This document shows, one piece after another, positions 9,248 to 18,083 of a DNA stretch of 64,000 bases. The stretch covers positions 1-64,000 of the forward strand of contig JBGTCV010000143.1 in assembly GCA_041748655.1 (NCBI GenBank). The letters run 5' to 3'. Position numbers and translations under genes: made by a program. The notes below the pieces were generated by a model. The model saw nothing but the letters and a program-made list of their open reading frames with translations, ran no database searches and was not told the origin of the DNA. This stretch comes from Leptofilum sp041748655 (lineage in GTDB: Bacteria > Chloroflexota > Anaerolineae > Promineifilales > Promineifilaceae). Position 1 is the first letter of the stretch. Every line of letters begins with the position of its first letter.

Positions 9248-10540
9248 ATGGCTCATATTTTGTTGCGTCACCGAGACATTGAGAATATGCACAAGTTGGA
9301 AGTGTACCGGGCTAATGGTGGTTACGATGCTTTGCAGAAAGTGTTGACCGAATACCAGCCGGGTGAAGTTACCGACATCGTCAAGGCTTCTGGTTTGCGT
9401 GGCCGCGGTGGGGCGGGTTTCCCCACTGGTTTGAAGTGGAGCTTCATCCCCAAGGCATCTGGCGATAAATATATTGTGGTCAATTCCGATGAATCGGAGA
9501 TGGGGACGTTCAAGGATCGGGAGCTGTTGGAAAAGAACCCGCATCAGGTGATCGAAGGGGCGCTGATTGCCGCTTATGCCATTGGGGCCGAGCAGATTTA
9601 TAACTACATGCGCGGCGAATTTATGGGCATTGGGCATCATTTTGAAGAGGCGCTGCACGAATGTTATGAAGCGGGTATTCTGGGCGACAACATTTTAGGC
9701 ACCGATTTTAGCTGCCAGATGTCTGGTTATTATGGAGCGGGCGCTTACATTTGCGGTGAGGAGACGGCGCTGCTGGCATCCTTGCAGGGAGATTTGGGCC
9801 AGCCGTGGTCCAAGCCACCGTTCCCGGCGGTTGAGGGGCTGTACAAGAAGCCAACCGTGGTGAACAACACGGAGACGTTGGCCAATGTACCACCTATCAT
9901 CATGAATGGGGCGGATTGGTATAAGACAATTGGTACGGAAAAAAGCCCGGGCCCCAAGATTGTCTGCCTGAGCGGGCACGTGAATAATCCCGGCAACTAT
10001 GAAGTTGAGATGGGGATGTCGTTCCATGAGCTGGTGTATGGCGAAAATTATGGTGGCGGTATCCCCGGTGGTAAAAAGTTCAAGGCGCTGCTGCCCAGCG
10101 GTGGCTCTGGCCCGGTGGTGCTGGCAGATGCGCTGCAGGCGCCCATTACCTATGAAGGGTTGACGCCGTATGGGTCTGCGATGGGTTCTGCTTCGGTGGT
10201 GGTGATGGATGAGACGACCGACATGGTGTGGGCAGCGCTAAAGATGGCTCATTTTTTTAATCATGAATCATGCGGGAAGTGTACGCCGTGCCGTGAAGGG
10301 ACGTTTTGGATGGAGAAGCTGCTGCACCGGATTCATCATGGGCACGGCACGGAGCAGGATTTAGAGGTGTTGAAGAGCGTGGCGGGCCAGATTGGTGGCA
10401 AGACGCTGTGTGCGCTGGGTGATTTTGCGGTCAATCCGGTTTTGAGCACCATTCGGCACTTTTTTGATGAATACAAGGCGAAAGTGAGTGGGAATGGCAA
10501 GCAGGTTGTGAAGGAAACGGCCGTTCCCGTTAGTCAGTAA
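9248..10540 (+). CDS. nuoF: NADH-quinone oxidoreductase subunit F (NADH/FMN-binding)
   Basis: A 430-residue flavoprotein that oxidises NADH. The FMN/NAD loop GRGGAGFPTG is at 52-61, the NAD-binding YICGEETALL segment follows, and the [4Fe-4S] cluster N3 is bound by ESCGKCTPCREG (C342, C345, C348) plus a later cysteine in KTLCALGDFA. The last residues, KETAVPVSQ, lie outside the conserved fold and are encoded across a copy of the ACGGCCGT word, so the C-terminal tail looks like tolerated extra sequence. Confidence 0.96.
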   Translation: MAHILLRHRDIENMHKLEVYRANGGYDALQKVLTEYQPGEVTDIVKASGLRGRGGAGFPTGLKWSFIPKASGDKYIVVNSDESEMGTFKDRELLEKNPHQVIEGALIAAYAIGAEQIYNYMRGEFMGIGHHFEEALHECYEAGILGDNILGTDFSCQMSGYYGAGAYICGEETALLASLQGDLGQPWSKPPFPAVEGLYKKPTVVNNTETLANVPPIIMNGADWYKTIGTEKSPGPKIVCLSGHVNNPGNYEVEMGMSFHELVYGENYGGGIPGGKKFKALLPSGGSGPVVLADALQAPITYEGLTPYGSAMGSASVVVMDETTDMVWAALKMAHFFNHESCGKCTPCREGTFWMEKLLHRIHHGHGTEQDLEVLKSVAGQIGGKTLCALGDFAVNPVLSTIRHFFDEYKAKVSGNGKQVVKETAVPVSQ

Positions 10541-10578
10541 CCAGTGATCAGTAAAACAGTTTGTGAAAGAGGCTATGA

Positions 10579-13122
10579 ATGAGTGATGATCTCATTACTT
10601 TGGTGATTGACGGCGTTGAGCTGAGCGTACCCAAAGGGACGCTAGTGGTAGACGCCGCAAAGATGATTGATAACCCTATTCCGGTTTTCTGCTACCATCC
10701 CAAGATGGCCCCGGTGGGTATGTGCCGCATGTGTCTGGTGGAAATTGGACTGCCGGTCATTGATCGGGGAACCGGGCAAGCGGTACTAAACGACGATGGC
10801 ACACCTCAGGTGCTTTTCCGGGGTTTGCAGACGGCCTGTACCGTGCAGGTAAGCGAAGGCATGGTGGTACGCACCACCACCGAGCCAGTCACCAAGGCGC
10901 GGGAAGACGTTATTGAGTTTTTGCTCACCAGCCACCCGCTGGACTGCCCCATTTGTGACAAAGGCGGCGAATGCCCGCTGCAAAACCTGACGATGGCCCA
11001 CGGCAAAGGCACCAGCCGCATGGACTTCAGCTTTAAGTTGAAGATGGACAAACATGTGCCGCTGGGTGAATTGATCTATCTGGACCGCGAGCGCTGCATT
11101 CAGTGCGGCCGCTGCGTGCGCTTTCAGGACGAAATTGTGGCCGATCCGGTGATTGGCTTCCACAATCGGGGGCGCAGTCTGGAAATTGTCACGATGTCTG
11201 ACCCTGGTTTTGACTCTTATTGGAGCGGCAACACAACCGACATTTGCCCGGTTGGGGCGCTGACCACGGCCGATTTCCGTTTTGGGGCACGTCCCTGGGA
11301 GTTAACGCCCGTGGCTACCCTCTCCCCCCACTGCCCCGCTGGCTCGAATATGACCGTCAGTACCCGCCGTGAAGCCAAAAGCGGTGGTCGTTCCGTTATC
11401 AAGCGGATTATGCCCCGGCAAAATGAGCAGGTGAACGAAATCTGGATTTCGGATAGAGATCGGTTTGTGCATCACTTTGCCGATGCGCCGGATCGCCTGA
11501 AGAAGCCGCTGCTGCGCAAGAATGGCGAGCTGGTTGAGGTGGAGTGGCAAGAAGCGCTGGATACCGTGGCCGGGAAGTTGCAGCAGAGTAAAACGGCCGT
11601 TGCCGGCATCTCTGGCGACCGCATCAGCAACGAAGATATGTTCTTTTTCCAAAAGCTCATTCGCAAAGGGTTGGGCAGCAATGATATTGACCTGGCCAAT
11701 CGGCAGCTGGCTGGCGGTGATGTGGTGGCCAAAGTGGGCATCAGCCAGGGCAGCAACCTGCTCAATTTGGGACAGGGGGATGCCATCGTAGTAGTTGCCA
11801 GCGATTTGCACGAAGAGGTGCCGATCTGGTGGCTGCGCGTGAAGCAGGCGGCCCAGCGCGGCGCGGCGCTGGTGATTTTGAACCTGCGCCCCACCCGGCT
11901 GGATGAATGTTCCCGCCACGTCATTCATTACCGCCCTGGCCAGGCTGTGGCCACCGTGCGCCAGCTGGTGAATGATGGCAAAGTTGCTGCTGCCGATGCC
12001 GATAACAGCCCCCTCAAGGCGGCGGCTGATGTGATTATGCAGGCCAACAACGTGGTCGCTTTCTACGGCGCGGAAGGGCTGACTTACGACGAAACGGATG
12101 CCGTAGCCAAACTGTTGGCCAATTTGCTGCTGATTAAAAATGAAGAAGCCCATGCGGGACGGCCGAATAATGGCCTGATTCCGGTGTGGCCGCACAACAA
12201 CACGCAGGGTGCCTGGGATATGGGCATTCATCCGGCGCTGGAGCCGGGCTATAAGGCGGTGATAAATCCTGGGAAAACGGCCGTACAAATTTACGATGCG
12301 GCCCAAAGTGGCGAGCTAAAGGCGCTGTTTGTGTTGGCGGCAGATCCCATTGGGGACGGTTTGATGGCCGACCGGGGCAAGCTGGACTTTTTGGTGGTAC
12401 AAGAGCTGTTTTTGACAGAAACGGCCGCTCAAGCCGATGTCGTTTTGCCCGCCCAAAGCTGGGCCGAGCGCGAAGGCACCTTCACCAGCGGCGAGCGGCG
12501 CGTGCAGCGCTACTACCCCGCCATCCAACCCGTTGGCGAAGCCCGCCCAGACTGGCAAATTTTGGCCCAGATTGGCGAGCGCGTCGGCCTGGAGAAGCCC
12601 CCCTTCGCCGCCAGCCTCGCTTTCCGCGATCTGGCCGAGGCGGTGCCGCAGTACAATGGAATGGATTACCGAACCCTGGCCAAAGCGGAAAAGCAGTGGC
12701 CCGACGTAGGCGGCGACGACCTGTACTATGGCGGCAACGCTTACGAAAATCGGGTCGGTTTGGGCATGCAGTGGCCCGCAGCCGCTGAATCTGCTGCTGT
12801 AGGCCATTTTGAAGTGGGTGATGTGGCTGTTAATGTGCCCGCAGGCGTGGCAGTAGTGAGAACCGCCGCCTTGTTTACGCCCGGCACGCTCATCAACCAT
12901 ACCGAACTATTAAAAGCACGCATGGCTCAGCCAACGCTCTCTGTGAATAAAAACGATGCCACCTCGATGCAGTTGACAGCCGCTGAAACGGTATCGGTTG
13001 AGGTAAATGGCAAAATGATGGTGGCCAAACTTCACGTCAACGGAGATGCGCCAGAAGGCGTTGCCCTGCTGCGTGGCGTGCCATACCAGGCTGGCCTGAC
13101 AGAACTAAATGTAATTGAGTAA
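10579..13122 (+). CDS. nuoG: NADH-quinone oxidoreductase subunit G
   Basis: An 847-residue large subunit with an N-terminal iron-sulfur region and a molybdopterin-oxidoreductase-like body that is inactive in complex I. The [2Fe-2S] ligands are C38, C49, C52 and C87. The His-Cys3 [4Fe-4S] site is H119, C123, C126 and C132. A further [4Fe-4S] site begins with C173, C176 and C179. The final codons (VIE and the TAA stop) lie inside the left arm of a long intergenic hairpin repeat, so the repeat supplies the C-terminus and stop of this gene. Confidence 0.95.
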   Translation: MSDDLITLVIDGVELSVPKGTLVVDAAKMIDNPIPVFCYHPKMAPVGMCRMCLVEIGLPVIDRGTGQAVLNDDGTPQVLFRGLQTACTVQVSEGMVVRTTTEPVTKAREDVIEFLLTSHPLDCPICDKGGECPLQNLTMAHGKGTSRMDFSFKLKMDKHVPLGELIYLDRERCIQCGRCVRFQDEIVADPVIGFHNRGRSLEIVTMSDPGFDSYWSGNTTDICPVGALTTADFRFGARPWELTPVATLSPHCPAGSNMTVSTRREAKSGGRSVIKRIMPRQNEQVNEIWISDRDRFVHHFADAPDRLKKPLLRKNGELVEVEWQEALDTVAGKLQQSKTAVAGISGDRISNEDMFFFQKLIRKGLGSNDIDLANRQLAGGDVVAKVGISQGSNLLNLGQGDAIVVVASDLHEEVPIWWLRVKQAAQRGAALVILNLRPTRLDECSRHVIHYRPGQAVATVRQLVNDGKVAAADADNSPLKAAADVIMQANNVVAFYGAEGLTYDETDAVAKLLANLLLIKNEEAHAGRPNNGLIPVWPHNNTQGAWDMGIHPALEPGYKAVINPGKTAVQIYDAAQSGELKALFVLAADPIGDGLMADRGKLDFLVVQELFLTETAAQADVVLPAQSWAEREGTFTSGERRVQRYYPAIQPVGEARPDWQILAQIGERVGLEKPPFAASLAFRDLAEAVPQYNGMDYRTLAKAEKQWPDVGGDDLYYGGNAYENRVGLGMQWPAAAESAAVGHFEVGDVAVNVPAGVAVVRTAALFTPGTLINHTELLKARMAQPTLSVNKNDATSMQLTAAETVSVEVNGKMMVAKLHVNGDAPEGVALLRGVPYQAGLTELNVIE

Positions 13123-13197
13123 TTGAGTAATTGGGTAATTGGGTAATTGAAGAGCCAAATTACTTAATTACCAAATTACCTGATTACCCAATTACCT
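13111..13197 (+). repeat. Long AT-rich inverted repeat between nuoG and nuoH
   Basis: The left arm (13111-13149) is a tandem series of GTAATTGAGT/GGGTAATT-type units. The right arm (13157-13197) is the same series reversed (AATTACC, AATTACTT). Six unpaired bases separate them. It would fold into a hairpin with a stem of almost 40 bp in the nuo mRNA. The left arm codes for the last residues and stop of NuoG; a ribosome binding site for nuoH follows the right arm. Related copies lie at 15719-15811 and 53687-53752. Confidence 0.85.
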
Positions 13198-13213
13198 TCT
13201 TAAGAGGAAAAGT

Positions 13214-14314
13214 ATGACACCAGGACAAATAGCGCTGCGTGCCTTGATTGTAGGGTTTATCGTTTCTTTGGCCGTGATTACTGGCTTTGCCTACACCACG
13301 CTGCTGGAGCGCAAGCTGCTGGCCCGCTTACAGGCCCGAATTGGCCCCAATCGGGCGGGTTACATTCCGCTGCCGCGTCGTGGCGGTGGCCCGGAACGTA
13401 AACTACTGGCTGGCATCATGCAGCCAGCAGCCGACGCAGTTAAGCTGTTTTTCAAAGAAGATATGACCCCGGCCAAGGTGGACCGCATCACCTACACCCT
13501 GGCCCCGATGCTGACGGTGATCCCCGCGATTGTGCTGCTGGCAGTGATTCCCTGGGCAGGCGAAATTAATATTTTTGGGGTGCAGTTTTCTCCTTATTTT
13601 GCCATTGCCCCCGGTTTGAACATTGCCGCCCTCTTTTTGTTAGCCATTACCTCTATTAGTGTTTATGGAGTGGTGCTGGCTGGTTGGGCTTCCAATAGTA
13701 AATATGCAGTGCTGGGGGGTATTCGTGCCTCGGCGCAGATGATTAGCTACGAATTGGCTCTGGGCCTGACAATTCTGGTTCCCATTATGTTGGCGGATTC
13801 GATGAATTTGGGCGATATTGTGGCCGTCCAGGCGAACGGCTGGTTTGTGTTTCGGCAGCCGATTGCGGCTGTTGTCTTTTTCATTGGCATGATGGCGGAA
13901 TTGCAGCGCGCCCCGTTTGATTTGCTGGAAGCGGAGCAGGAGCTGTCGGCGGGCTATTCGGTGGAGTACAGCGGGATGCGTTTTGGTATGTTCTTCATGG
14001 CAGAATATATGAAGATGATTATTTTTAGCGCGATTATTGTGGTGCTCTTTTTTGGTGGCTACCGTGGCCCGTTTGTGGATGCATTGCCGGGTCTGGGCTT
14101 TTTGTACATGATTTTGAAGATTATCGCCTTCCTGTTTATCATGATCTGGGTGCGCGCCTCGTTCCCTCGTTTCCGTTACGATCAATTGATGGGGATGGGC
14201 TGGAAGCGGCTGCTGCCGATTTCGGTGTTTAACTTCATTATCGTGGCCGTTTTCATTGTGCTTCAGGAAGAAGGCGTGCTTGATTCATTGCTGCAACTGA
14301 TTGGTTTTGGATAA
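13214..14314 (+). CDS. nuoH: NADH-quinone oxidoreductase subunit H
   Basis: A 366-residue membrane subunit at the junction of the two arms of complex I, helping form the quinone channel. About eight hydrophobic segments are visible. Signature stretches include YTTLLERKLLARLQARIGPNR near the N-terminus (given in part), the LLEAEQELSAGYSVEYSG loop (given in part) and WVRASFPRFRYDQLM near the C-terminus. AGAGGAAAAGT precedes the ATG. It follows the long hairpin repeat and is 25 bases before nuoI. Confidence 0.96.
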   Translation: MTPGQIALRALIVGFIVSLAVITGFAYTTLLERKLLARLQARIGPNRAGYIPLPRRGGGPERKLLAGIMQPAADAVKLFFKEDMTPAKVDRITYTLAPMLTVIPAIVLLAVIPWAGEINIFGVQFSPYFAIAPGLNIAALFLLAITSISVYGVVLAGWASNSKYAVLGGIRASAQMISYELALGLTILVPIMLADSMNLGDIVAVQANGWFVFRQPIAAVVFFIGMMAELQRAPFDLLEAEQELSAGYSVEYSGMRFGMFFMAEYMKMIIFSAIIVVLFFGGYRGPFVDALPGLGFLYMILKIIAFLFIMIWVRASFPRFRYDQLMGMGWKRLLPISVFNFIIVAVFIVLQEEGVLDSLLQLIGFG

Positions 14315-14339
14315 GTAGACGGCAATTTCGGAGAATTCT

Positions 14340-14840
14340 ATGATTGGTGAACTCATTAAAGGCATGGCAACCACGCTGAAGCATCTGTTTCAGGACCCGG
14401 TGACGATTGATTATCCAAACGTGAAGCGGCCCGTACAGCGGCGTTTTAAGGGTCGGCATGAGCTGAAGCGGTACGATAACGGGCTGGAGAAGTGCATTGG
14501 TTGTTCGCTTTGTGCGGCAGCGTGCCCGGCCGATGCTATTTTTGTGGAAGCGGCGGAAAATACGGACGAAAAGCGATACTCTCCCGGTGAACGGTATGCC
14601 AGCACGTATGAGATTAACATGCTGCGCTGCATTTTCTGTGGCTACTGCGAAGATGCCTGCCCAACGGAGGCGATTGTGCTGGAAAACAAGTATGAATTGA
14701 GCTTTTATGATCGGGCGAGTGCGCTGTACACGAAGGAGATGCTGATTGTGGATGTGCCGGTAAACGGCCGTCCCACCCCGCAACCTGTAGAACCTGGCGC
14801 ATTTGATAAAGCCATCCCCGATATGGAAGATCCAAAATAG
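14340..14840 (+). CDS. nuoI: NADH-quinone oxidoreductase subunit I
   Basis: A 166-residue ferredoxin-like subunit carrying clusters N6a and N6b. Two [4Fe-4S] motifs are clear: C52-C55-C58 with C62 (CIGCSLCAAACP) and C97-C100-C103 with C107 (CIFCGYCEDACP). The C-terminal tail contains NGRPTP, encoded over an ACGGCCGT word. It follows nuoH and leads into nuoJ with a 31-base gap. Confidence 0.96.
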   Translation: MIGELIKGMATTLKHLFQDPVTIDYPNVKRPVQRRFKGRHELKRYDNGLEKCIGCSLCAAACPADAIFVEAAENTDEKRYSPGERYASTYEINMLRCIFCGYCEDACPTEAIVLENKYELSFYDRASALYTKEMLIVDVPVNGRPTPQPVEPGAFDKAIPDMEDPK

Positions 14841-14871
14841 GTCGGGCTGTAAGGAAGGAAAGGCGACTGGA

Positions 14872-15393
14872 ATGGGAAGTGGACCTGTACTGATTGTATT
14901 TATATTAATGGCTCTGGTGTCGGTGACATCGGCCATTATGATGCTGCGCAGCCATAATGCGGTACACAGCGCCCTCTGGCTGGTGCTAAACTTTACGGCG
15001 ATTGCGGTACTGTATGTTGTCTTGAACGCCCCGTTTATTGCGATGGTGCAAATTACGGTTTATGCCGGGGCGATCATGGTGCTGTTTTTGTTTGTGATCA
15101 TGCTGTTGGGTGCCGAGCAGCTGCAAGGCATGACCGGCGTTGAGGGGAATGAACGGTACCATCAAGGGATGGCCATTGTTTTGGTGGTTTTGCTGCTGGT
15201 GGGCTTTGTCATCATGCTGACGCTGGGTGGTAGTGGTGGTGGGGAAACGGCCGTAATCGATGCCAGTCCCGCCGCGTTGGGTCTACGCCTGTTTGAAAGC
15301 TACGTGCTGCCCTTTGAAGTCACCGGCGTTTTACTGCTGGCTGCCATTATTGGCGTGGCCGTTTTCACCCGCAGAAAGAAGAAAGAGGCCTAA
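14872..15393 (+). CDS. nuoJ: NADH-quinone oxidoreductase subunit J
   Basis: A 173-residue membrane subunit with five predicted helices. The third helix region VQITVYAGAIMVLFLFVIML is the conserved segment with the pi-bulge in complex I structures. ATG 14872 is preferred; it follows AAGGAAAGG at 14854 and GCGACTGG. An open frame extends back to 14803 but would begin inside nuoI. A stretch of GGSGGGETAV after the fourth helix is a low-complexity loop containing the ACGGCCGT word. Confidence 0.93.
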   Translation: MGSGPVLIVFILMALVSVTSAIMMLRSHNAVHSALWLVLNFTAIAVLYVVLNAPFIAMVQITVYAGAIMVLFLFVIMLLGAEQLQGMTGVEGNERYHQGMAIVLVVLLLVGFVIMLTLGGSGGGETAVIDASPAALGLRLFESYVLPFEVTGVLLLAAIIGVAVFTRRKKKEA

Positions 15394-15397
15394 GCTC

Positions 15398-15703
15398 ATG
15401 GAACTTACCATTGATTGGTACATTGCTTTAAGCGCCATCTTGTTCTCATTGGGCGCGCTGGGCGTTTTGCTGCGCCGCAATGCCATTATTGTGTTTATGT
15501 CAATTGAAATGATGCTCAATGCAGCCAACCTGGCCTTTGTGGCCTTTTCCCGTCACCTTGGCGACCTGGACGGGCAGGTGCTGGTCTTCTTTGTCATCAC
15601 CGTGGCTGCGGCCGAAGTAGCTGTTGGCCTGGCGCTCATTGTCACTATTTTCCGCAGCAAGAGAAGCATCAATATTGACGAAATCAACCTGATGAAAGGT
15701 TGA
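15398..15703 (+). CDS. nuoK: NADH-quinone oxidoreductase subunit K
   Basis: A 101-residue MrpC-like membrane subunit with three helices. The conserved glutamates appear in MSIEMMLNAANL (second helix) and in AAAEVAVGLAL (third helix), both part of the proton-transfer chain. It begins four bases after the nuoJ stop. A long hairpin repeat follows and separates it from nuoL. Confidence 0.96.
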   Translation: MELTIDWYIALSAILFSLGALGVLLRRNAIIVFMSIEMMLNAANLAFVAFSRHLGDLDGQVLVFFVITVAAAEVAVGLALIVTIFRSKRSINIDEINLMKG

Positions 15704-15712
15704 GGTTCGAAT

Positions 15713-15718
15713 AGGAGG
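15713..15718 (+). promoter_or_regulatory. Stranded Shine-Dalgarno of nuoL
   Basis: A perfect AGGAGG sits ten bases after the nuoK stop but 94 bases before the nuoL ATG (15813). Everything between is the hairpin repeat. No other purine-rich ribosome binding site is visible in front of the ATG. If the repeat folds, the AGGAGG would be brought to within a few bases of the ATG. The bridging role is inference. Confidence 0.6.
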
Positions 15719-15811
15719 AAATTACCCAATTACCCAATTACTCAATTACTCAATTACAACCATTTGTAATTCAGTAATTAGGTAATTAAGCAATTGAGTA
15801 ATTAAGCAATT
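15719..15811 (+). repeat. Long AT-rich inverted repeat between nuoK and nuoL
   Basis: Left arm 15719-15757 is built of AATTACCC/AATTACTC units; right arm 15766-15811 is built of GTAATTCA, GTAATTAG and AATTGAGT units. It belongs to the same family as 13111-13197 and 53687-53752. It fills the whole space between a good ribosome binding site and the nuoL start codon. Confidence 0.85.
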
Positions 15812-15812
15812 T

Positions 15813-18026
15813 ATGGGCATATTTGGTTTAGCTCCCCTACTTTTGGTTTTCCCACTTATCGGCGTTTTGTTCAACGGCCTGGTTGGGCGGCGCTTTGTGG
15901 AGTACAACCGGCAAACTGGTGAAAAATGGTCGGGCTGGTTTGGCAGCGTGATGGCGCTGAGCGCCCTGGCCATTGCCGTAACCATGCTGTTGGGTCTGGT
16001 GGGCCACGACTTCCACGCGGAAATTGTCGTCTTGTTCGACTGGATTCGCGTGGGCGACTTCTACGTGCCGTGGGCGATGCAGATCGACACCCTTTCCGTG
16101 ACGATGATGCTGGTTGTCACCGGCGTTGGCTCCCTGATTCACATCTACGCCATCGGCTATATGCATGGCGACCCCAACTTCTCCCGCTTTTTCACCTACC
16201 TGAATTTGTTCCTGTTCTTCATGCTCATTTTGGTGACGGGCAACAATTACCTGATGCTGTTTGTGGGCTGGGAGGGCGTTGGTTTGTGCTCCTTCTTGCT
16301 GATCGGCTTCTGGTTTGATCGGGTGAACGAGAAAGGTGAGGCGATGAATGCCAACGCGGCTCGCAAAGCATTTGTGGCCAACCGGGTGGGTGATTTGGCG
16401 ATGATCATCGCCATGACGCTTACTTTTTGGACCTTCAAATCGCTTGAGTTCGCGCCGGTTTTCGACAGCGCGGTAGCGATGTTTGAAAGTGGCCACATGG
16501 TGGAGTTTGGTCTGTTTGAAGCGTCGCTGGGCGGCGTTTTGACGGCGATTACCGCGCTATTTTTGATGGGGGCGGCCGGTAAATCGGCCCAGATTCCACT
16601 GTACGTCTGGCTGCCAGACGCCATGGCTGGCCCCACGCCTGTCTCTGCGCTCATCCATGCGGCCACGATGGTCACATCTGGCATTTACCTGATTGTGCGC
16701 TCCAACGTGCTGTTTGAGATCGTTCGTGAAAGCGGTACCCTCATTCCCGGCATTGGCATCTCTTCGCCCGATCTGGTAGCTTTCACCGGGGCAGCGACGG
16801 CTCTGGTTGCCGGTTTGATCGCCTTTACCCAGTTTGACATCAAAAAGGTGTTGGCCTACTCCACCGTGAGCCAGCTTGGTTTTATGATTGCGGCCGTGGG
16901 GATGGGCGCTTACGTGGCGGGGATGTTCCATCTAATTACCCACGCCTTCTTCAAGGCGCTGCTATTCCTCGGTTCCGGCTCGGTGATTCACGGCATGGAG
17001 CATGGCCACCACCACCTGTCGCATGGGCATGATGATCACCACGATCAGTTCGATCCGCAGGATATGCGCACGATGGGTGGGCTGCGGCACAAGATGCCTT
17101 GGACGTTCCGCACCTATATGGTGGGGGCGCTGGCGCTGGCTGGTATTTTTCCCTTTGCGGGTTTCTGGTCTAAAGATGAAATTTTGGCTCATGGCAATGA
17201 GCATAATTTGATTGTTTACACCGTTTTGACGATTGCGGCCGTTTGCACAGCATTCTACATGGGGCGGCAGCTAAAGATGGTGTTTTTTGGCCAGTCGCGG
17301 CATGAAGCGGCCGATCACGCCCACGAAAGCCCGGCGACCATGACGGTGCCATTAGTTATATTAGCGGTGTTGGCTACTTTGGGTGGCTTGCTCAATTTGC
17401 CTTTCCTCAGCCAGGGGATTGCCGATGCGAATGGTAATCATGCAGGCGGCATCTGGCTGGCGTTGGAAGGGTGGCTGGAGCATTCGCTTGGGGCGTTTCA
17501 TTTGTCCGAAGAAGGGCTGATCCATTTGCCGCACACGCCCCTGGTTTTGTCGCCGGAAGTAGCTGGGATTTCGACGGTGCTGGCCTTGGGTTCGTTGGCG
17601 CTGGCCTTTTTTGTGGTGTATGGGAAACGGCCGTCTTCCGCCGAAGATCCCGACCCACTTCAACGCACCCCCATCTGGTGGATGGCCGTGCTGCCGCTGG
17701 ACACCCTGTACATGAAAGGCATCATCCCTCTGTTCAACAGGCTGGCCGACTTTTTAGCCTACCGCATCGACTGGGATTTGTGGCACAACTTCTTCCACGA
17801 GCGGGTTATTCGGGACACCTTTGTGGGATTTTCTAACTTTACTTCCGACGTGCTGGACAAGCAGGGGATAGATGGCCTGGTCAACGGGGCGGGGCAAGCA
17901 GCTCGCTGGCTGGCAGGTGGTTTGCGGCTGTCGCAAACGGGCTATGCGCGGACCTATGCGTTGGGTATTTTATTGGGCACCGTGGCGCTTTTGGCTTACT
18001 TCTTGTGGCCAGCGATTGCTGGCTAG
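15813..18026 (+). CDS. nuoL: NADH-quinone oxidoreductase subunit L
   Basis: A 737-residue antiporter-like proton-pumping subunit, slightly longer than the roughly 610-660 usual. Core motifs are present: the lysine/glutamate segments around NYLMLFVGWEGVGLCSFLLI and LPDAMAGPTPVSALIHAATM, and DIKKVLAYSTVSQLGFM. A histidine-rich loop (HGHHHLSHGHDDHHDQ, about residue 395-412) is an unusual insertion that could bind metal. The C-terminus holds the long lateral helix and last membrane helix. The start codon abuts a hairpin repeat and lacks a near ribosome binding site. Confidence 0.95.
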   Translation: MGIFGLAPLLLVFPLIGVLFNGLVGRRFVEYNRQTGEKWSGWFGSVMALSALAIAVTMLLGLVGHDFHAEIVVLFDWIRVGDFYVPWAMQIDTLSVTMMLVVTGVGSLIHIYAIGYMHGDPNFSRFFTYLNLFLFFMLILVTGNNYLMLFVGWEGVGLCSFLLIGFWFDRVNEKGEAMNANAARKAFVANRVGDLAMIIAMTLTFWTFKSLEFAPVFDSAVAMFESGHMVEFGLFEASLGGVLTAITALFLMGAAGKSAQIPLYVWLPDAMAGPTPVSALIHAATMVTSGIYLIVRSNVLFEIVRESGTLIPGIGISSPDLVAFTGAATALVAGLIAFTQFDIKKVLAYSTVSQLGFMIAAVGMGAYVAGMFHLITHAFFKALLFLGSGSVIHGMEHGHHHLSHGHDDHHDQFDPQDMRTMGGLRHKMPWTFRTYMVGALALAGIFPFAGFWSKDEILAHGNEHNLIVYTVLTIAAVCTAFYMGRQLKMVFFGQSRHEAADHAHESPATMTVPLVILAVLATLGGLLNLPFLSQGIADANGNHAGGIWLALEGWLEHSLGAFHLSEEGLIHLPHTPLVLSPEVAGISTVLALGSLALAFFVVYGKRPSSAEDPDPLQRTPIWWMAVLPLDTLYMKGIIPLFNRLADFLAYRIDWDLWHNFFHERVIRDTFVGFSNFTSDVLDKQGIDGLVNGAGQAARWLAGGLRLSQTGYARTYALGILLGTVALLAYFLWPAIAG

Positions 18027-18083
18027 AATTTTCAGATCTGACGGCTTTTTGAAAAGCTGCGAGATCTATGTTTTGGAGAAAGA

